40,285 nucleotides of DNA from an uncultured Collinsella sp. (GCA_900757595.1 CAAEOL010000036.1:1-40285), one strand, 5' to 3'. Positions 16,328-24,811 are shown, counted from the first letter of the stretch. Translations and numbers: made by a program. The notes: generated from the sequence alone by a model not told the origin.

Positions 16328-16570
16328 CTAGGCCTCCCTGGCGTTTTCAATCGCGTCGACGGCGTCGGCGACAGAGTTGAGCGAGAGCAGAGTCTCGTCA
16401 TCGATCTCGAGGTTGAACTCGTCCTCGATAGCCGTAACCAGCTGCAGGCGCTCGAGCGAGTTGGCATCGAGATCGTCAAAGGTGGTCTCATCGCTAATTT
16501 CGGCAACATCGACGCCCAGAACGTCAGCAGCGACCTCGGCGATCTTGTCGAAGATTTCGGAGCGGTCCAT
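16328..16570 (-). CDS. acpP: acyl carrier protein
   Basis: An 80-residue acidic four-helix carrier of fatty acyl chains for FAS II and PlsX. The phosphopantetheine attachment serine is Ser38 in DLDANSLERLQLV; the usual motif is Asp-Ser-Leu, and here the residue before Ser is Asn. The start at MDRSEIFDKI is set by GAGGAAG upstream; the longer open frame is not coding. It follows plsX at 124 bp, with a hairpin and a possible promoter between, and leads straight into rnc (3-nt gap). Confidence 0.95.
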   Translation of the reverse strand: MDRSEIFDKIAEVAADVLGVDVAEISDETTFDDLDANSLERLQLVTAIEDEFNLEIDDETLLSLNSVADAVDAIENAREA

Positions 16571-16600
16571 AGCGCTTCCTCTCATAGTGCATGAATACCA

Positions 16601-16628
16601 AAAGAATGGTACCGCCCGGGCGGTACCA
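16601..16628 (-). terminator. 22-bp perfect palindrome with T-run in the acpP leader
   Basis: Positions 16607-16628 are a perfect 22-bp palindrome (half-site TGGTACCGCCC). On the minus strand it is followed by TTCTTTT, so the RNA would form a 9-bp stem with a 4-nt loop and a U-rich tail. It lies about 30 bp before the acpP ribosome-binding site and could act as the plsX terminator, an acpP attenuator, or a dimer operator. Confidence 0.65.
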
Positions 16629-16694
16629 AGACACGGTTCTGATTCTACCCCACGAAGCAGGCCGCGAGGCACATAACAGCGCTCTAACTCGCTC

Positions 16695-17714
16695 TTACAA
16701 AACGATGCCGTCCATGGAGTTGGCGACATTCTCGACCAGCCCGGCGCGCACGGCTTCGACCGCCGCAAGCGTACCGTTTTTAACAGCTTCGACCGAGGTG
16801 GCGCCATGGCCGATCAGAACCACGCCGCGCAGGCCCAAAAGAATCGCGCCGCCCTTGGCGTCGCCAGAGAGCTTGGCCTTTATCTCACGCATCTGCTTTT
16901 TAATGAGCAGCGCGGCGATCTTGGTGCCAAGCGAAGACATAAAGACGCCCTTGAGCTCCTGCAACAAAAACTTGGCAGCGCCCTCGGTGGCCTTGAGCGC
17001 AATGTTGCCCGACATGCCGTCGGCGACCACGACGTCAAAATTGCCCGACGTAAGATCGGTGCCTTCGCAGTTACCCACAAAGCCGGGAACGGCGGCTTTC
17101 ATGGCCGGGAAGCAGGCCTTGGTAAAGTTGGAGCCCTTCTCGTCCTCGGTGCCATTGGCAAGCAAGCCCACGCGAGGATGCTCGATGCCCAGGACAACGC
17201 GGGCATAAGCGCTACCCATCTGGGCAAAACGCACCATGTCGTCCACCTCGACATCGGGGTTGGCGCCCATGTCGCACAGCACCGTCAGGCCGCCGGCACG
17301 ATTGGGCAGCGCATTGGTCAAACAGGGGCGCACCGGCTGCTTCTTGCCTTCGGCCATATATCTAAACGGTGTGACGTAGGCGGTCGCGGCAGCGGTCATG
17401 GCGCCGGTGGAGCCGGCGGAGAAAAACGCGTCCGCGTTGCCCTTTTTGATGGCGCGGCAGGCAAGCACGATCGAGGACTTGCGCTTGGTCATCACGGCGC
17501 GAATGGGATCGTCATCCATGGCGATAACGTCGGGTGCCTCAAGAGCCTCAACACGTGCATGGGAAGCAGCAAAGGGATTGACGATTTCAGCGGGGCCAGC
17601 TGCCAAGACCTCGATATCGGGATCGGCGGCAAGCGCAGCCTCGATACCATCGAGAACAACCTGAGGTTTCTCGTCTCCGCCCACAACGTCTACACAAACG
17701 CGAACGTTACTCAT
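16695..17714 (-). CDS. plsX: phosphate acyltransferase PlsX
   Basis: Converts acyl-ACP to acyl-phosphate, the first step of membrane phospholipid synthesis in the PlsX/PlsY route. The 339 residues begin SNVRVCVDVVGGDEKP (family start usually VAVDAMGGD) and include FFSAGSTGAM, LCDMGANPD, LLANGTEDEKG and GNCEGTDLTSGNFDVVV. Start: Met at 17714, 7 nt after AAGGAG; a Met two codons earlier would sit only one base from that site. It follows rpmF, as in many bacteria (yceD-rpmF-plsX), with a terminator hairpin just before its ribosome-binding site. Confidence 0.95.
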   Translation of the reverse strand: MSNVRVCVDVVGGDEKPQVVLDGIEAALAADPDIEVLAAGPAEIVNPFAASHARVEALEAPDVIAMDDDPIRAVMTKRKSSIVLACRAIKKGNADAFFSAGSTGAMTAAATAYVTPFRYMAEGKKQPVRPCLTNALPNRAGGLTVLCDMGANPDVEVDDMVRFAQMGSAYARVVLGIEHPRVGLLANGTEDEKGSNFTKACFPAMKAAVPGFVGNCEGTDLTSGNFDVVVADGMSGNIALKATEGAAKFLLQELKGVFMSSLGTKIAALLIKKQMREIKAKLSGDAKGGAILLGLRGVVLIGHGATSVEAVKNGTLAAVEAVRAGLVENVANSMDGIVL

Positions 17715-17730
17715 ATACATGCTCCTTATA

Positions 17731-17761
17731 CAAAAATGGCCGACTCATTGAGCCGGCCATT
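17731..17761 (-). terminator. terminator-like hairpin between rpmF and plsX
   Basis: On the minus strand AATGGCCG (pairing 17754-17761 with 17735-17742) forms an 8-bp stem followed by TTTTTG, then directly by the plsX ribosome-binding site. It could uncouple rpmF and plsX levels. Confidence 0.7.
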
Positions 17762-17801
17762 GTGGTTCCATTTGGAACGGCATCGCATCCAGAGTATAGC
17801 G

Positions 17802-17981
17802 TTACTCGGTAACGATAACCTCGCGGTCCTTGTAGAAACCGCAGCTGGGGCACACGTGGTGCGGAAGCTTGACAGCGCCGCAACGGGGGCACGTGGACTG
17901 AGCCGCAGCCGAGATCTTCATGTTGGCGGAACGACGGGTGTGAGTGCGGATACGACCCTGCTTTTGTTTAGGTACGGGCAT
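17802..17981 (-). CDS. rpmF: 50S ribosomal protein L32
   Basis: A 59-residue basic zinc ribosomal protein of the large subunit. It starts MPVPKQKQGRIRTHTRRSAN, with two cysteine pairs CPRC (31-34) and CPSC (44-47) forming the zinc knuckle, and ends KDREVIVTE. AAGGAAGG precedes the ATG. All four cysteines are retained, so this is the zinc-binding form. It lies downstream of yceD and upstream of plsX, the usual arrangement. Confidence 0.96.
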   Translation of the reverse strand: MPVPKQKQGRIRTHTRRSANMKISAAAQSTCPRCGAVKLPHHVCPSCGFYKDREVIVTE

Positions 17982-18045
17982 AGTGACCTTCCTTATGAAC
18001 TATCCAGTGTGGCGATTACGCGCAAGTAGCGATACTACCACAGTT

Positions 18046-18600
18046 TTACTCATCGAGCTTGAGATTCTTCAATGCTGCAAATGGATTTTCCGTGGCAGCG
18101 GCCCATTCTGCCTCTGCCTGAGCGGCACAATCGCATTGCTCGACGTTGAGATTGCAACCGCAAGTGGGACACAGACCGCGGCAATCAGGCTTGCAGAGCA
18201 CCACAAACGGCGTGTCCATGACGACCGCGTCGTTGATGGGCTCACCCAGATCGACGATGCGGTCCTCACCCAGGAGCTCGTAGCCGTCCTCGTAGGCCTC
18301 GGGATCCTCGGGCTCCTCAAAGAGGTAGAACTCCTCGATCTCGCCGGCGATATCAAACGAGGCGGGCTCCAAGCAACGGTCGCACTCGCCGGTGGCGTGC
18401 GCGCGGACCATGCCCGTGAGCAAGACACCGGTACCGGCATTGGTAAAGACAACGTCGTAGTCGATGCCGTCCTGCAGCTGGTACTCCTTCTCGCCCACCG
18501 TGTAGGTGGCGACATCGACCTTACCGGTCAGCGGATACGAATCTCCAGGAAACTCGAGCTGCTCAGAAAGATCGACGGTAACGCTCGGGAACTCAGCCAT
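18046..18600 (-). CDS. yceD: YceD/DUF177 family 23S rRNA accumulation protein
   Basis: DUF177 protein, a family implicated in accumulation of 23S rRNA and normally paired with rpmF. The 184 residues carry CDRCLEP at 73-79 and, near the C-terminus, CKPDCRGLCPTCGCNLN (136-152), a Cys-rich segment likely to bind zinc. The start codon ATG overlaps the stop of the upstream gene as TAATG, so the two are coupled; the longer frame is not used. The family context (rpmF next) supports a role in large-subunit assembly. Confidence 0.92.
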   Translation of the reverse strand: MAEFPSVTVDLSEQLEFPGDSYPLTGKVDVATYTVGEKEYQLQDGIDYDVVFTNAGTGVLLTGMVRAHATGECDRCLEPASFDIAGEIEEFYLFEEPEDPEAYEDGYELLGEDRIVDLGEPINDAVVMDTPFVVLCKPDCRGLCPTCGCNLNVEQCDCAAQAEAEWAAATENPFAALKNLKLDE

Positions 18601-19097
18601 TACCACTGACCATTCTGCTGGGCGGCACCCTCGTTGAGCTGCTGACGGCAACGGGTAACGGTGCCGGTCAGGCTCTTGAGGTTCTCCTCCAGGTGCGTAA
18701 AGACCTGCTCTGCGTAGTCCTCGGCAGCATAACGCGTCTCGCGCTCGTACTGCTGGGCACGATCACGGATGTCGTCGGCCTGCTGCTGCGCTAAGCGGAC
18801 GATCTCCTGCTCACCGGCAATGGTGAGGGCCTGCTGCTGAGCGTCGGCGATGATGGAATCGGCCTGGGCGGCGGCGGAAGCCATAAGCTCCTCGCGCTCC
18901 TTAAGGATACGGCGGGACTTCTGCCACTCCTCGGGATAGCTCATGCGGATCTCGTCGAGGATGTTGAAGAACACGTCGGCGTCGATGACCTTGAACTGAG
19001 CGTTCTTGCCGAAAGGCGGCTTGGCTTCCTCGATCAGCCCTTCGAGCTCATCGACCAAGCTGACGATCCTATCGCCAGGAAAATTCTCGCCCGGCAT
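18600..19097 (-). CDS. SepIVA-like coiled-coil (DivIVA-related) protein
   Basis: About 165 residues. The N-terminal part (DELEGLIEEAKPPFG, then a Val-rich linker to DEIRMSYPEEWQKSRRILKE) aligns by eye with the start of mycobacterial SepIVA (LDELSAIVEEARG, then DDIKDAIPGELDDAQDVLDA). A long Ala/Gln/Glu-rich coiled coil with repeats such as QADSIIADAQQQA follows. SepIVA is a cytoplasmic septation and cell-wall factor in mycobacteria, and its gene also lies next to a DUF177 gene and rnc. It is shorter than SepIVA (about 245). It might be annotated as an ATP-synthase b-like protein, but it has no N-terminal membrane helix. Start: Met at 19097 with AAAGGAG 5 nt upstream. Confidence 0.72.
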   Translation of the reverse strand: MPGENFPGDRIVSLVDELEGLIEEAKPPFGKNAQFKVIDADVFFNILDEIRMSYPEEWQKSRRILKEREELMASAAAQADSIIADAQQQALTIAGEQEIVRLAQQQADDIRDRAQQYERETRYAAEDYAEQVFTHLEENLKSLTGTVTRCRQQLNEGAAQQNGQW

Positions 19098-19165
19098 CCG
19101 GTCTCCTTTCATAGGTAACATATCATCGTGCTAGTTTACCACATGCCACCAGGCAATAAAAAACG

Positions 19166-19663
19166 TCACGAAAAGCGATGTCTGAGCGCTTCGACCACGT
19201 TGGGCGGAACAAACGTCGATACATCGCTGCCGAGCGAGGCGATCTGGCGAACGACCGAGCTCGAGATATAGCCGTACTGCGGCGCACTCATGACAAAGAT
19301 GGACTCCAGCTCGTTATCCAAGCGGTAGTTGAGGTCTGCCTGCTGCAGCTCGTACTCAAAGTCGGTCATGGCGCGCAGGCCCTTGACAACGGCCCCCGCC
19401 CCCTGCTCGCGAGCGAAGTCGACCAAGAGGCCGGTAAAGGGCAGGACCTCGACGCCGTCGATATCACCGAGCGCCTCGCGAGCCAGCGCCACGCGCTCAT
19501 CGAGCATAAACGTGGTACCCACACCGTTTTTACCCTGCGACTCGGCAACAGCGACGATCACACTGGGAAAGATGCGGCGGGCGCGGCGGATGACGTCGAT
19601 ATGGCCAAACGTGATGGGATCGAAGGTGCCCGGGACGATCACGCGGTTGATGGTGTCATTCAT
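19166..19663 (-). CDS. coaD: phosphopantetheine adenylyltransferase
   Basis: Transfers AMP from ATP to 4'-phosphopantetheine to give dephospho-CoA, the penultimate step of CoA synthesis. The 165-residue protein has the nucleotidyltransferase motif GTFDPITFGHIDVI near the N-terminus, KGLRAMTDFEYELQ, and SSSVVRQIASLG with the conserved ISSS. Start: Met 19663 with AGGAGG upstream, which lies inside rsmD (8-nt overlap). Later steps use its product for ACP activation; acpP is in the next run. Confidence 0.96.
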   Translation of the reverse strand: MNDTINRVIVPGTFDPITFGHIDVIRRARRIFPSVIVAVAESQGKNGVGTTFMLDERVALAREALGDIDGVEVLPFTGLLVDFAREQGAGAVVKGLRAMTDFEYELQQADLNYRLDNELESIFVMSAPQYGYISSSVVRQIASLGSDVSTFVPPNVVEALRHRFS

Positions 19664-20312
19664 GGTCGTCCTCCTGAAACGTCGTGGCATCGTTGTTGTG
19701 AGCATCGGTGCCAGCGCAATCTTCCTCACCATCGTCATCGCCGACCCAACGAAGCAGGTCGACCGAGGTAATGCCGTAGCGTTTCTCGCGCACGATCTCA
19801 AAGCCTGCCGGATGCGCGCCCGCATCGGCGGCGGCATGCTCAAACAGGGCATAAGCGCCAGGTGCAAGCAGACCCTGCTGAGCCAGGTTCTGCAGCAGCA
19901 CCTCGACCGGCTCGGCGCCAAAAGCATAGGGCGGGTCGAGCAGGACCAGATCAAAGGGGCCGCCCGGCACACGACCGCGCGAGGCACTCACCAGCATATC
20001 GCCCGAGACCACGCGCCAACGCGCACGGTCACGACAGAGCGACTCGATATTCTTGGTAATGAGCCGCGCGGCATCCCGATCGATCTCGAACGTCGTGAGT
20101 GAGCGGGCACCACGTGAGAGCATCTCTAACCCTAAGGCACCGGAGCCGCCAAAGGCGTCCAGCACGCGGACCTCGTCCAGATCGAAGTCGAATGCCGACA
20201 TGACCATAGATGCGCATGCCTCGCGCACGCGATCGGTCGTGGGGCGGGTGACATCGCGACCACGGGGCTCCTCGATCTTACGACCGCGCCATTCGCCGCC
20301 GATGATTCTCAT
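19656..20312 (-). CDS. rsmD: 16S rRNA (guanine966-N2)-methyltransferase RsmD
   Basis: Methylates G966 of 16S rRNA with AdoMet. The 218 residues show RIIGGEWRGRKI at the N-terminus, the Rossmann AdoMet site VLDAFGGSGALGLEMLSRGA, and the catalytic LLDPPY (DPPY) motif. The acidic His-rich tail (EEDCAGTDAHNNDATTF) is an extension. Its start overlaps the recG stop (ATGA) and its end overlaps coaD by 8 nt; the rsmD-coaD pair is common across bacteria. Confidence 0.94.
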   Translation of the reverse strand: MRIIGGEWRGRKIEEPRGRDVTRPTTDRVREACASMVMSAFDFDLDEVRVLDAFGGSGALGLEMLSRGARSLTTFEIDRDAARLITKNIESLCRDRARWRVVSGDMLVSASRGRVPGGPFDLVLLDPPYAFGAEPVEVLLQNLAQQGLLAPGAYALFEHAAADAGAHPAGFEIVREKRYGITSVDLLRWVGDDDGEEDCAGTDAHNNDATTFQEDDHE

Positions 20313-22486
20313 CCTCCGCTGACCTCCTTAAAAATGTGTCGATATCGCATGGCGACCGCATCGCGCAGGGGGCGCGTCGCCACGGAGTCAAGGTTGCAAG
20401 CATACCGCAAGAGCTCGACCGCGTCCAAATGGGCCCACTCGATCAGCTCCTCGTCGGCATCCAGGTCGACAAAGCGCAGAGTCACACCGCCATGCTGGCG
20501 GTACCCCAGGATTTCGCCCTCGTGGCGCAGACGAAGGTCCATCTGGGCGAGCGTAAAGCCGTCCGAGGTCTTTTCGAGCGACTGGAGACGGTCTTGCGCC
20601 GCCGAAGCGCCGCCGTTGCCCTTGGAGTGCGTCATGACCAGGCAGGTGCCCGACACGCTGCCGCGGCCCACGCGGCCGCGCAGCTGGTGCAGGGCCGCCA
20701 AGCCAAAGCGCTCACCGTTCTCGATGACCATGACGGTGGCGTTGGGCACGTCGACGCCCACCTCGACCACCGTAGTCGAGACGAGCACGTCAATCTCGCC
20801 GCGCTTGAAGGCATCGATAACCTGGTCCTTCTCCCCCGCTGGCATGCGGCCGTGAAGGCGCTCGATGGCAAGACCCGGCAACGCCAGACGCAGGCGATCG
20901 AGCTCGGTCGCCGTATCGTGCAGCGGCACGGGGACCGTCACGCGGCCCTCGCCGTCGCGGGCGATACCGGGCACGTCCTCCAGCTCATCGGCCGAGTCGC
21001 TCGGCTCCACGAGCGGGCAAATCACGTAGGCCTGCTGACCCTTTTCATGCGCCTCGCGGATGGCGCCATAGGCAAGGTCGCGGCTCGACTCGGTAAGCAC
21101 GCGTGTCGTCACGCCAGCGCCAGGGACGGGCCGATGGCGGATGATGCTCGTGTCCAGATCGCCGTAGACCGAAAGCGCCAGCGTACGTGGGATGGGCGTT
21201 GCCGTCATAACGAGCAGATCGGCACCAGGGCCCTTCGCACGCAGGGCGTTGCGTTGGCCGACGCCAAACCGGTGCTGCTCATCGATGACCACGAGCGACA
21301 GATGCTTGAACGCAACGTTATCCGAAAGCACCGCGTGGGTGCCAAAGAGGACATCGAGCTCGCCCGATTCCAGCTGCGCATGGATCCGCTCGCGCTCGGC
21401 CGCCGGCGTGGCGCCCGTCAGGAGCGCCCAGGTCATGCCAGCCTGCGAAAGCAAGGGGCCGGTCTTATCGGCATATTGACGCGCCAGCACGCCCGTGGGC
21501 GCCATAACGCAGGCCTGCGTGCCGCTATCGGCAGCCACAGCCAGCGCGCAGGCGGCAACAGCGGTCTTGCCGGTACCGACATCGCCCAGCAGCAGGCGGT
21601 TCATCACGCGCCCGCCATCGCACATATCGCGCAGGATATCTTGGAACGCGGCCTCCTGCTCGTCGCTCAGCGAAAACGGCAGGGCCTGCTTAAGCGCGGC
21701 CAGGTGCTCGCCCGCGGCGTGGGCATAGGGCACCACATCGACCAGGCCGCCGTCGTTGCGCAGGCGCAGCGCCAGCTGCAGGTAGAGGCACTCCTCGTAG
21801 GCAAGCCGTGCGCGCGCGATATCGCGCTCAGCCATGCTCGAAGGAAAGTGGATCGATCGAAGCGCACGGGCATTGCTCATCAGGCGACGTTTAACGCGCA
21901 AGCGTGCGGGAATCGGGTCGAAGGGATTGCCGACGACCTCGAGCGCGCCTCTTACGATGCGGCGCATCCATGCCTGGCTCACGCCGTCACTCACATAATG
22001 GACCGGCAAAATGGTGCCCGCAGCACGCCCCTCATCGAGCTTTTCAAAGTGCGGCGAGGCCATCTGCTTAAAACCGTAGGCAAACTCAACCTTGCCCATC
22101 ACGGCCAGGCGGTCGCCCTGCTTAAGCTGCTGGGCAATCCAAGGCTGACGGAAAAAGGCGACCTGCAGCACGCCCGTCTCATCAACGAGTGAGACCTCGG
22201 TCACCTGCATGCGCGGACGCGGCTTCTTTTGAACGATACGGTCGACCGTGGCGATGATGGTGCACACGGTACCAATGGGCGCCATCTCGATGGACCAGGA
22301 GCGCGTAAAGTCGAGGTATCGATGAGGGATATGGAGAAGGAGGTCCCCCACCGTCCGAATACCCAGACGGCGAAGGGCCTCCTCACGTTTACCCGAAACA
22401 TATTTGAGTCGCGCGATATCCTCGTCGAGCGCATTGCTCTGGGCAAAGCGCTCCGAGACGCGCGGCACGGAGCACAGCTCGGACAT
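20309..22486 (-). CDS. recG: ATP-dependent DNA helicase RecG
   Basis: Branch-migrating helicase that remodels stalled forks and Holliday junctions. The 725 residues include the N-terminal wedge/OB domain (RLGIRTVGDLLLHIPHRYLD), Walker A LLGDVGTGKT near residue 300, the DEQH box VVIDEQHRFG near 400, motif VTATPIPRTLAL, and the C-terminal GRVGRG arginine motif. The start at MSELCSVPRV is chosen because it begins 10 bp after the fakA stop; the ribosome-binding site is weak (AGG), suggesting coupling to fakA. The longer frame overlaps fakA and is not used. Confidence 0.95.
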   Translation of the reverse strand: MSELCSVPRVSERFAQSNALDEDIARLKYVSGKREEALRRLGIRTVGDLLLHIPHRYLDFTRSWSIEMAPIGTVCTIIATVDRIVQKKPRPRMQVTEVSLVDETGVLQVAFFRQPWIAQQLKQGDRLAVMGKVEFAYGFKQMASPHFEKLDEGRAAGTILPVHYVSDGVSQAWMRRIVRGALEVVGNPFDPIPARLRVKRRLMSNARALRSIHFPSSMAERDIARARLAYEECLYLQLALRLRNDGGLVDVVPYAHAAGEHLAALKQALPFSLSDEQEAAFQDILRDMCDGGRVMNRLLLGDVGTGKTAVAACALAVAADSGTQACVMAPTGVLARQYADKTGPLLSQAGMTWALLTGATPAAERERIHAQLESGELDVLFGTHAVLSDNVAFKHLSLVVIDEQHRFGVGQRNALRAKGPGADLLVMTATPIPRTLALSVYGDLDTSIIRHRPVPGAGVTTRVLTESSRDLAYGAIREAHEKGQQAYVICPLVEPSDSADELEDVPGIARDGEGRVTVPVPLHDTATELDRLRLALPGLAIERLHGRMPAGEKDQVIDAFKRGEIDVLVSTTVVEVGVDVPNATVMVIENGERFGLAALHQLRGRVGRGSVSGTCLVMTHSKGNGGASAAQDRLQSLEKTSDGFTLAQMDLRLRHEGEILGYRQHGGVTLRFVDLDADEELIEWAHLDAVELLRYACNLDSVATRPLRDAVAMRYRHIFKEVSGG

Positions 22487-22496
22487 GGGCAGTTGC

Positions 22497-24158
22497 CTAC
22501 TCGATCGAGAAGATAACGGGATAGAGCGGCTGCTCGCCACGATGGGCGTCAATCTCCAGATCGGGCTGAGCCTCCTCAATGGCGTCGACAATCTCCTGGA
22601 AGGCCTCATCGGACAGTTCCTCGCCTGCCAGAATCGTCAGCGCGTCGCCCTCCTCTTCCTCCTGCATACGGTTGATGCAATCGAGCGTGACCTGCTTCAC
22701 GTCGGAGCCGACCACATCGATGGAGCCGGCAATGATACCCATGACGTCACCGGAGTGAATCGGGGAGCCGTCCGAGGCGCTGGAGTCGCGCACGGCGCGG
22801 GTGACCTCGCCATCGCGGACCTCGCTGATGGCGTCGACCATAGCGGCGACGGCATCCTCGAGCTCGGAATCGGGCAGGACCGCGAACAGCGCGGAGAAGG
22901 CCTGCGGAACGGTCTTGGTGGGAACGACGGCGACCTTCTTGTCGGTGCAGGCTGAGGCAGCGGCCTCGGCAGCCATGCGGATGTTACCGTTGTTGGGCAG
23001 GATGATAACAGAGGTCGCGTTGACCTGGTCGACGGCGCCCAGCAGGTCGGCGGTCGAGGGGTTCATGGTCTGGCCACCCGAGACGATCACGTCGACGCCG
23101 AGGGACTTGAGGATGTCTGCCTCGCCGGAACCGGCGGCAACGGCGACAAAGCCCAGCGCCTTGGCGGGCTCGGCGGCCTTTTCCTGGTCCTCGTGGATCT
23201 TGGCGGTACGGTCGTGGGCCTCCATCTCCATGTTGTGGATAAAGACCTCGTAAATCTGACCAAGCTGCAGCATATGCTCGAGCACCAGGTTGGGGGTGTT
23301 GGAGTGCACGTGAATCTTGTAATCGGGGTAAGCGCCCACGAGTAGCTCGCAGTCACCCATGGAGCCCAGGAACTTAAGGCACTCGTCCTCGTCAAACGGG
23401 GCGTCTGCCTTAAACAGGAACTCATTGCAGTAACGGAACTCCGAGCCCTCCCAGTCGTCGTTGGCCTCGATCTCAACGCGGTCGAGGGCCGCGTCGCGGG
23501 CAGAGCCAGCGGAGTCAAACGTGGCGGAGAAATCCTCGACAACGGTGCTGCGACCAAGCGCGGCGGCAACAAAGTTCTCAAGGAAGATGGCAAATCCAAA
23601 GGCGCCGGAGTCGACCACGCCGTTCTCCTTCAGAACGGGCAGCAGGTCGGGCGTGCGAGCGACGGACTGGTAGGCCTCGACGACGATGGCATCGAGCGCG
23701 TCCTCGGCCGAGAACTTCTTCTTTTCGCACTCGTCGGCCTTGGTCGAGACATCGCGCAGCACCGTGAGGATCGTGCCCTCGATGGGCTTGCGGACGGCCT
23801 GGAAGGCCACCTTGACGGCACGACGGAAGGCGAAGGCGATGTTGGCGGACGTAATGGGCTCGTCGGCGGAGACAAGGCCCTCGGCCACGCCGCGCAGGAT
23901 CTGCGAGGTAATGACGCCGGAGTTACCGCGGGCGCCCATCAGGGAGCCGTGGGTGATGGCGCCGGCAATGGCCTCCATGTCGGCATCGGCGGGAAGGGCG
24001 GAGAGCTCCTTGGTCACCGAGGCGAGCGTGAGCGACATGTTGGTGCCGGTGTCGCCGTCGGGCACGGGGAAGACGTTGAGCTTGTTGATCTCCTCGGCCT
24101 TGTCGGAAACGGCAGCCGCAGCGATCGGAAAACAGGTGCGAATGGTCTTTGCAATCAT
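22497..24158 (-). CDS. fakA: fatty acid kinase catalytic subunit FakA (DAK2 / YloV)
   Basis: DAK2-domain kinase that, with a fatty-acid-binding FakB (not in this window), makes acyl phosphate for PlsX/PlsY. The 553 residues begin with the ATP/Mg site FPVPDGDTGTNMSLTL at 30-45 and THGSLMGARGNSGVI, followed by the YloV middle and C-terminal (DegV-unlike) domains with PNNGNI and GEELSDEAFQEIVDAIEE. It lies between asp23 and recG, the arrangement seen in Firmicutes. It complements plsX in this window. Confidence 0.92.
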   Translation of the reverse strand: MIAKTIRTCFPIAAAAVSDKAEEINKLNVFPVPDGDTGTNMSLTLASVTKELSALPADADMEAIAGAITHGSLMGARGNSGVITSQILRGVAEGLVSADEPITSANIAFAFRRAVKVAFQAVRKPIEGTILTVLRDVSTKADECEKKKFSAEDALDAIVVEAYQSVARTPDLLPVLKENGVVDSGAFGFAIFLENFVAAALGRSTVVEDFSATFDSAGSARDAALDRVEIEANDDWEGSEFRYCNEFLFKADAPFDEDECLKFLGSMGDCELLVGAYPDYKIHVHSNTPNLVLEHMLQLGQIYEVFIHNMEMEAHDRTAKIHEDQEKAAEPAKALGFVAVAAGSGEADILKSLGVDVIVSGGQTMNPSTADLLGAVDQVNATSVIILPNNGNIRMAAEAAASACTDKKVAVVPTKTVPQAFSALFAVLPDSELEDAVAAMVDAISEVRDGEVTRAVRDSSASDGSPIHSGDVMGIIAGSIDVVGSDVKQVTLDCINRMQEEEEGDALTILAGEELSDEAFQEIVDAIEEAQPDLEIDAHRGEQPLYPVIFSIE

Positions 24159-24185
24159 GGGTATTTGAATCTCCGTTTTCGGATG

Positions 24186-24542
24186 CTAGTTCAGACGGCT
24201 CTTGAGCGCGTCGATATGGATGCCGATCTTAAGGCTGGCGGGATCGATCTGGGCGATCTCCTGCAGGGTGAAGGCAACGGAGCTCGAAAGATTGTGGCAG
24301 ACGGACTTCATGTTGACGCCGTTCTCGAGCACGACGTGAAGATCGACCGTAAGGCCGTTCTCGTCGGCGGAGACAAGCACGCCCTTGCGGAGGCGCTGAC
24401 CGGCAAGCAGGCGCACGCTCTCGGCGCCTTGGAGCTGCTCAGCCATACCGACGACGCCATAGCACGTCATCGCGGCATAACCGGCAATATCGGCAATAAC
24501 GTCGTTCGAGACGCTCAGGCTGCCGTTAATGGTCTCAGACAC
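24186..24542 (-). CDS. Asp23/Gls24 family envelope stress protein
   Basis: A 118-residue member of the Asp23 (DUF322) family, small proteins tied to envelope stress and often encoded before fakA. It shows SVSNDVIADIAGYAAMTCYGVVGM and the characteristic VDLHVVLENGVNMKSVCHNL, then a hydrophobic C-terminal helix region. Start: GTG 24542, with AAGGAG 6 nt upstream; an upstream ATG has no site. A 5-bp hairpin (24559-24573) lies just before the ribosome-binding site. Confidence 0.93.
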   Translation of the reverse strand: MSETINGSLSVSNDVIADIAGYAAMTCYGVVGMAEQLQGAESVRLLAGQRLRKGVLVSADENGLTVDLHVVLENGVNMKSVCHNLSSSVAFTLQEIAQIDPASLKIGIHIDALKSRLN

Positions 24543-24700
24543 AAGAATCTCCTTATCTGGTGCTCGCGGCACCATGTCGTGGGAGCAATCATTGCAATAT
24601 TCTACAACGACCGCGCCATGTTGAGGTGGTGGGTCGCGGGATTACATCCTCGACACGAAATGTTGATATGGCAACGTTCAAGTCAAGTGGTCGCGGCATG

Positions 24701-24730
24701 AAAAAACCCGCCGCATAAGCGACGGGTTTT
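24701..24730 (-). terminator. terminator of the tRNA-Asn pair
   Basis: On the minus strand AAAACCCG, then CGC, pairs with GCG and CGGGTTTT, with one mismatch, and runs into T6. It lies 7 bp past the second tRNA gene. Confidence 0.85.
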
Positions 24731-24736
24731 GCAACC

Positions 24737-24811
24737 TGGCTCCCCGGGTAGGACTCGAACCTACAACAGCGCGGTTAACAGCCGCGTGCTCTACCATTGA
24801 GCTACCGAGGA
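24737..24811 (-). tRNA. tRNA-Asn (anticodon GTT), copy 1
   Basis: Cloverleaf read on the minus strand: acceptor TCCTCGG with CCGGGGA, D arm, anticodon loop CTGTTAACC (GTT for AAC/AAT), T arm GGTTCGAGTCC, discriminator G, and CCA encoded in the genome. Identical to the next copy. Confidence 0.98.
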
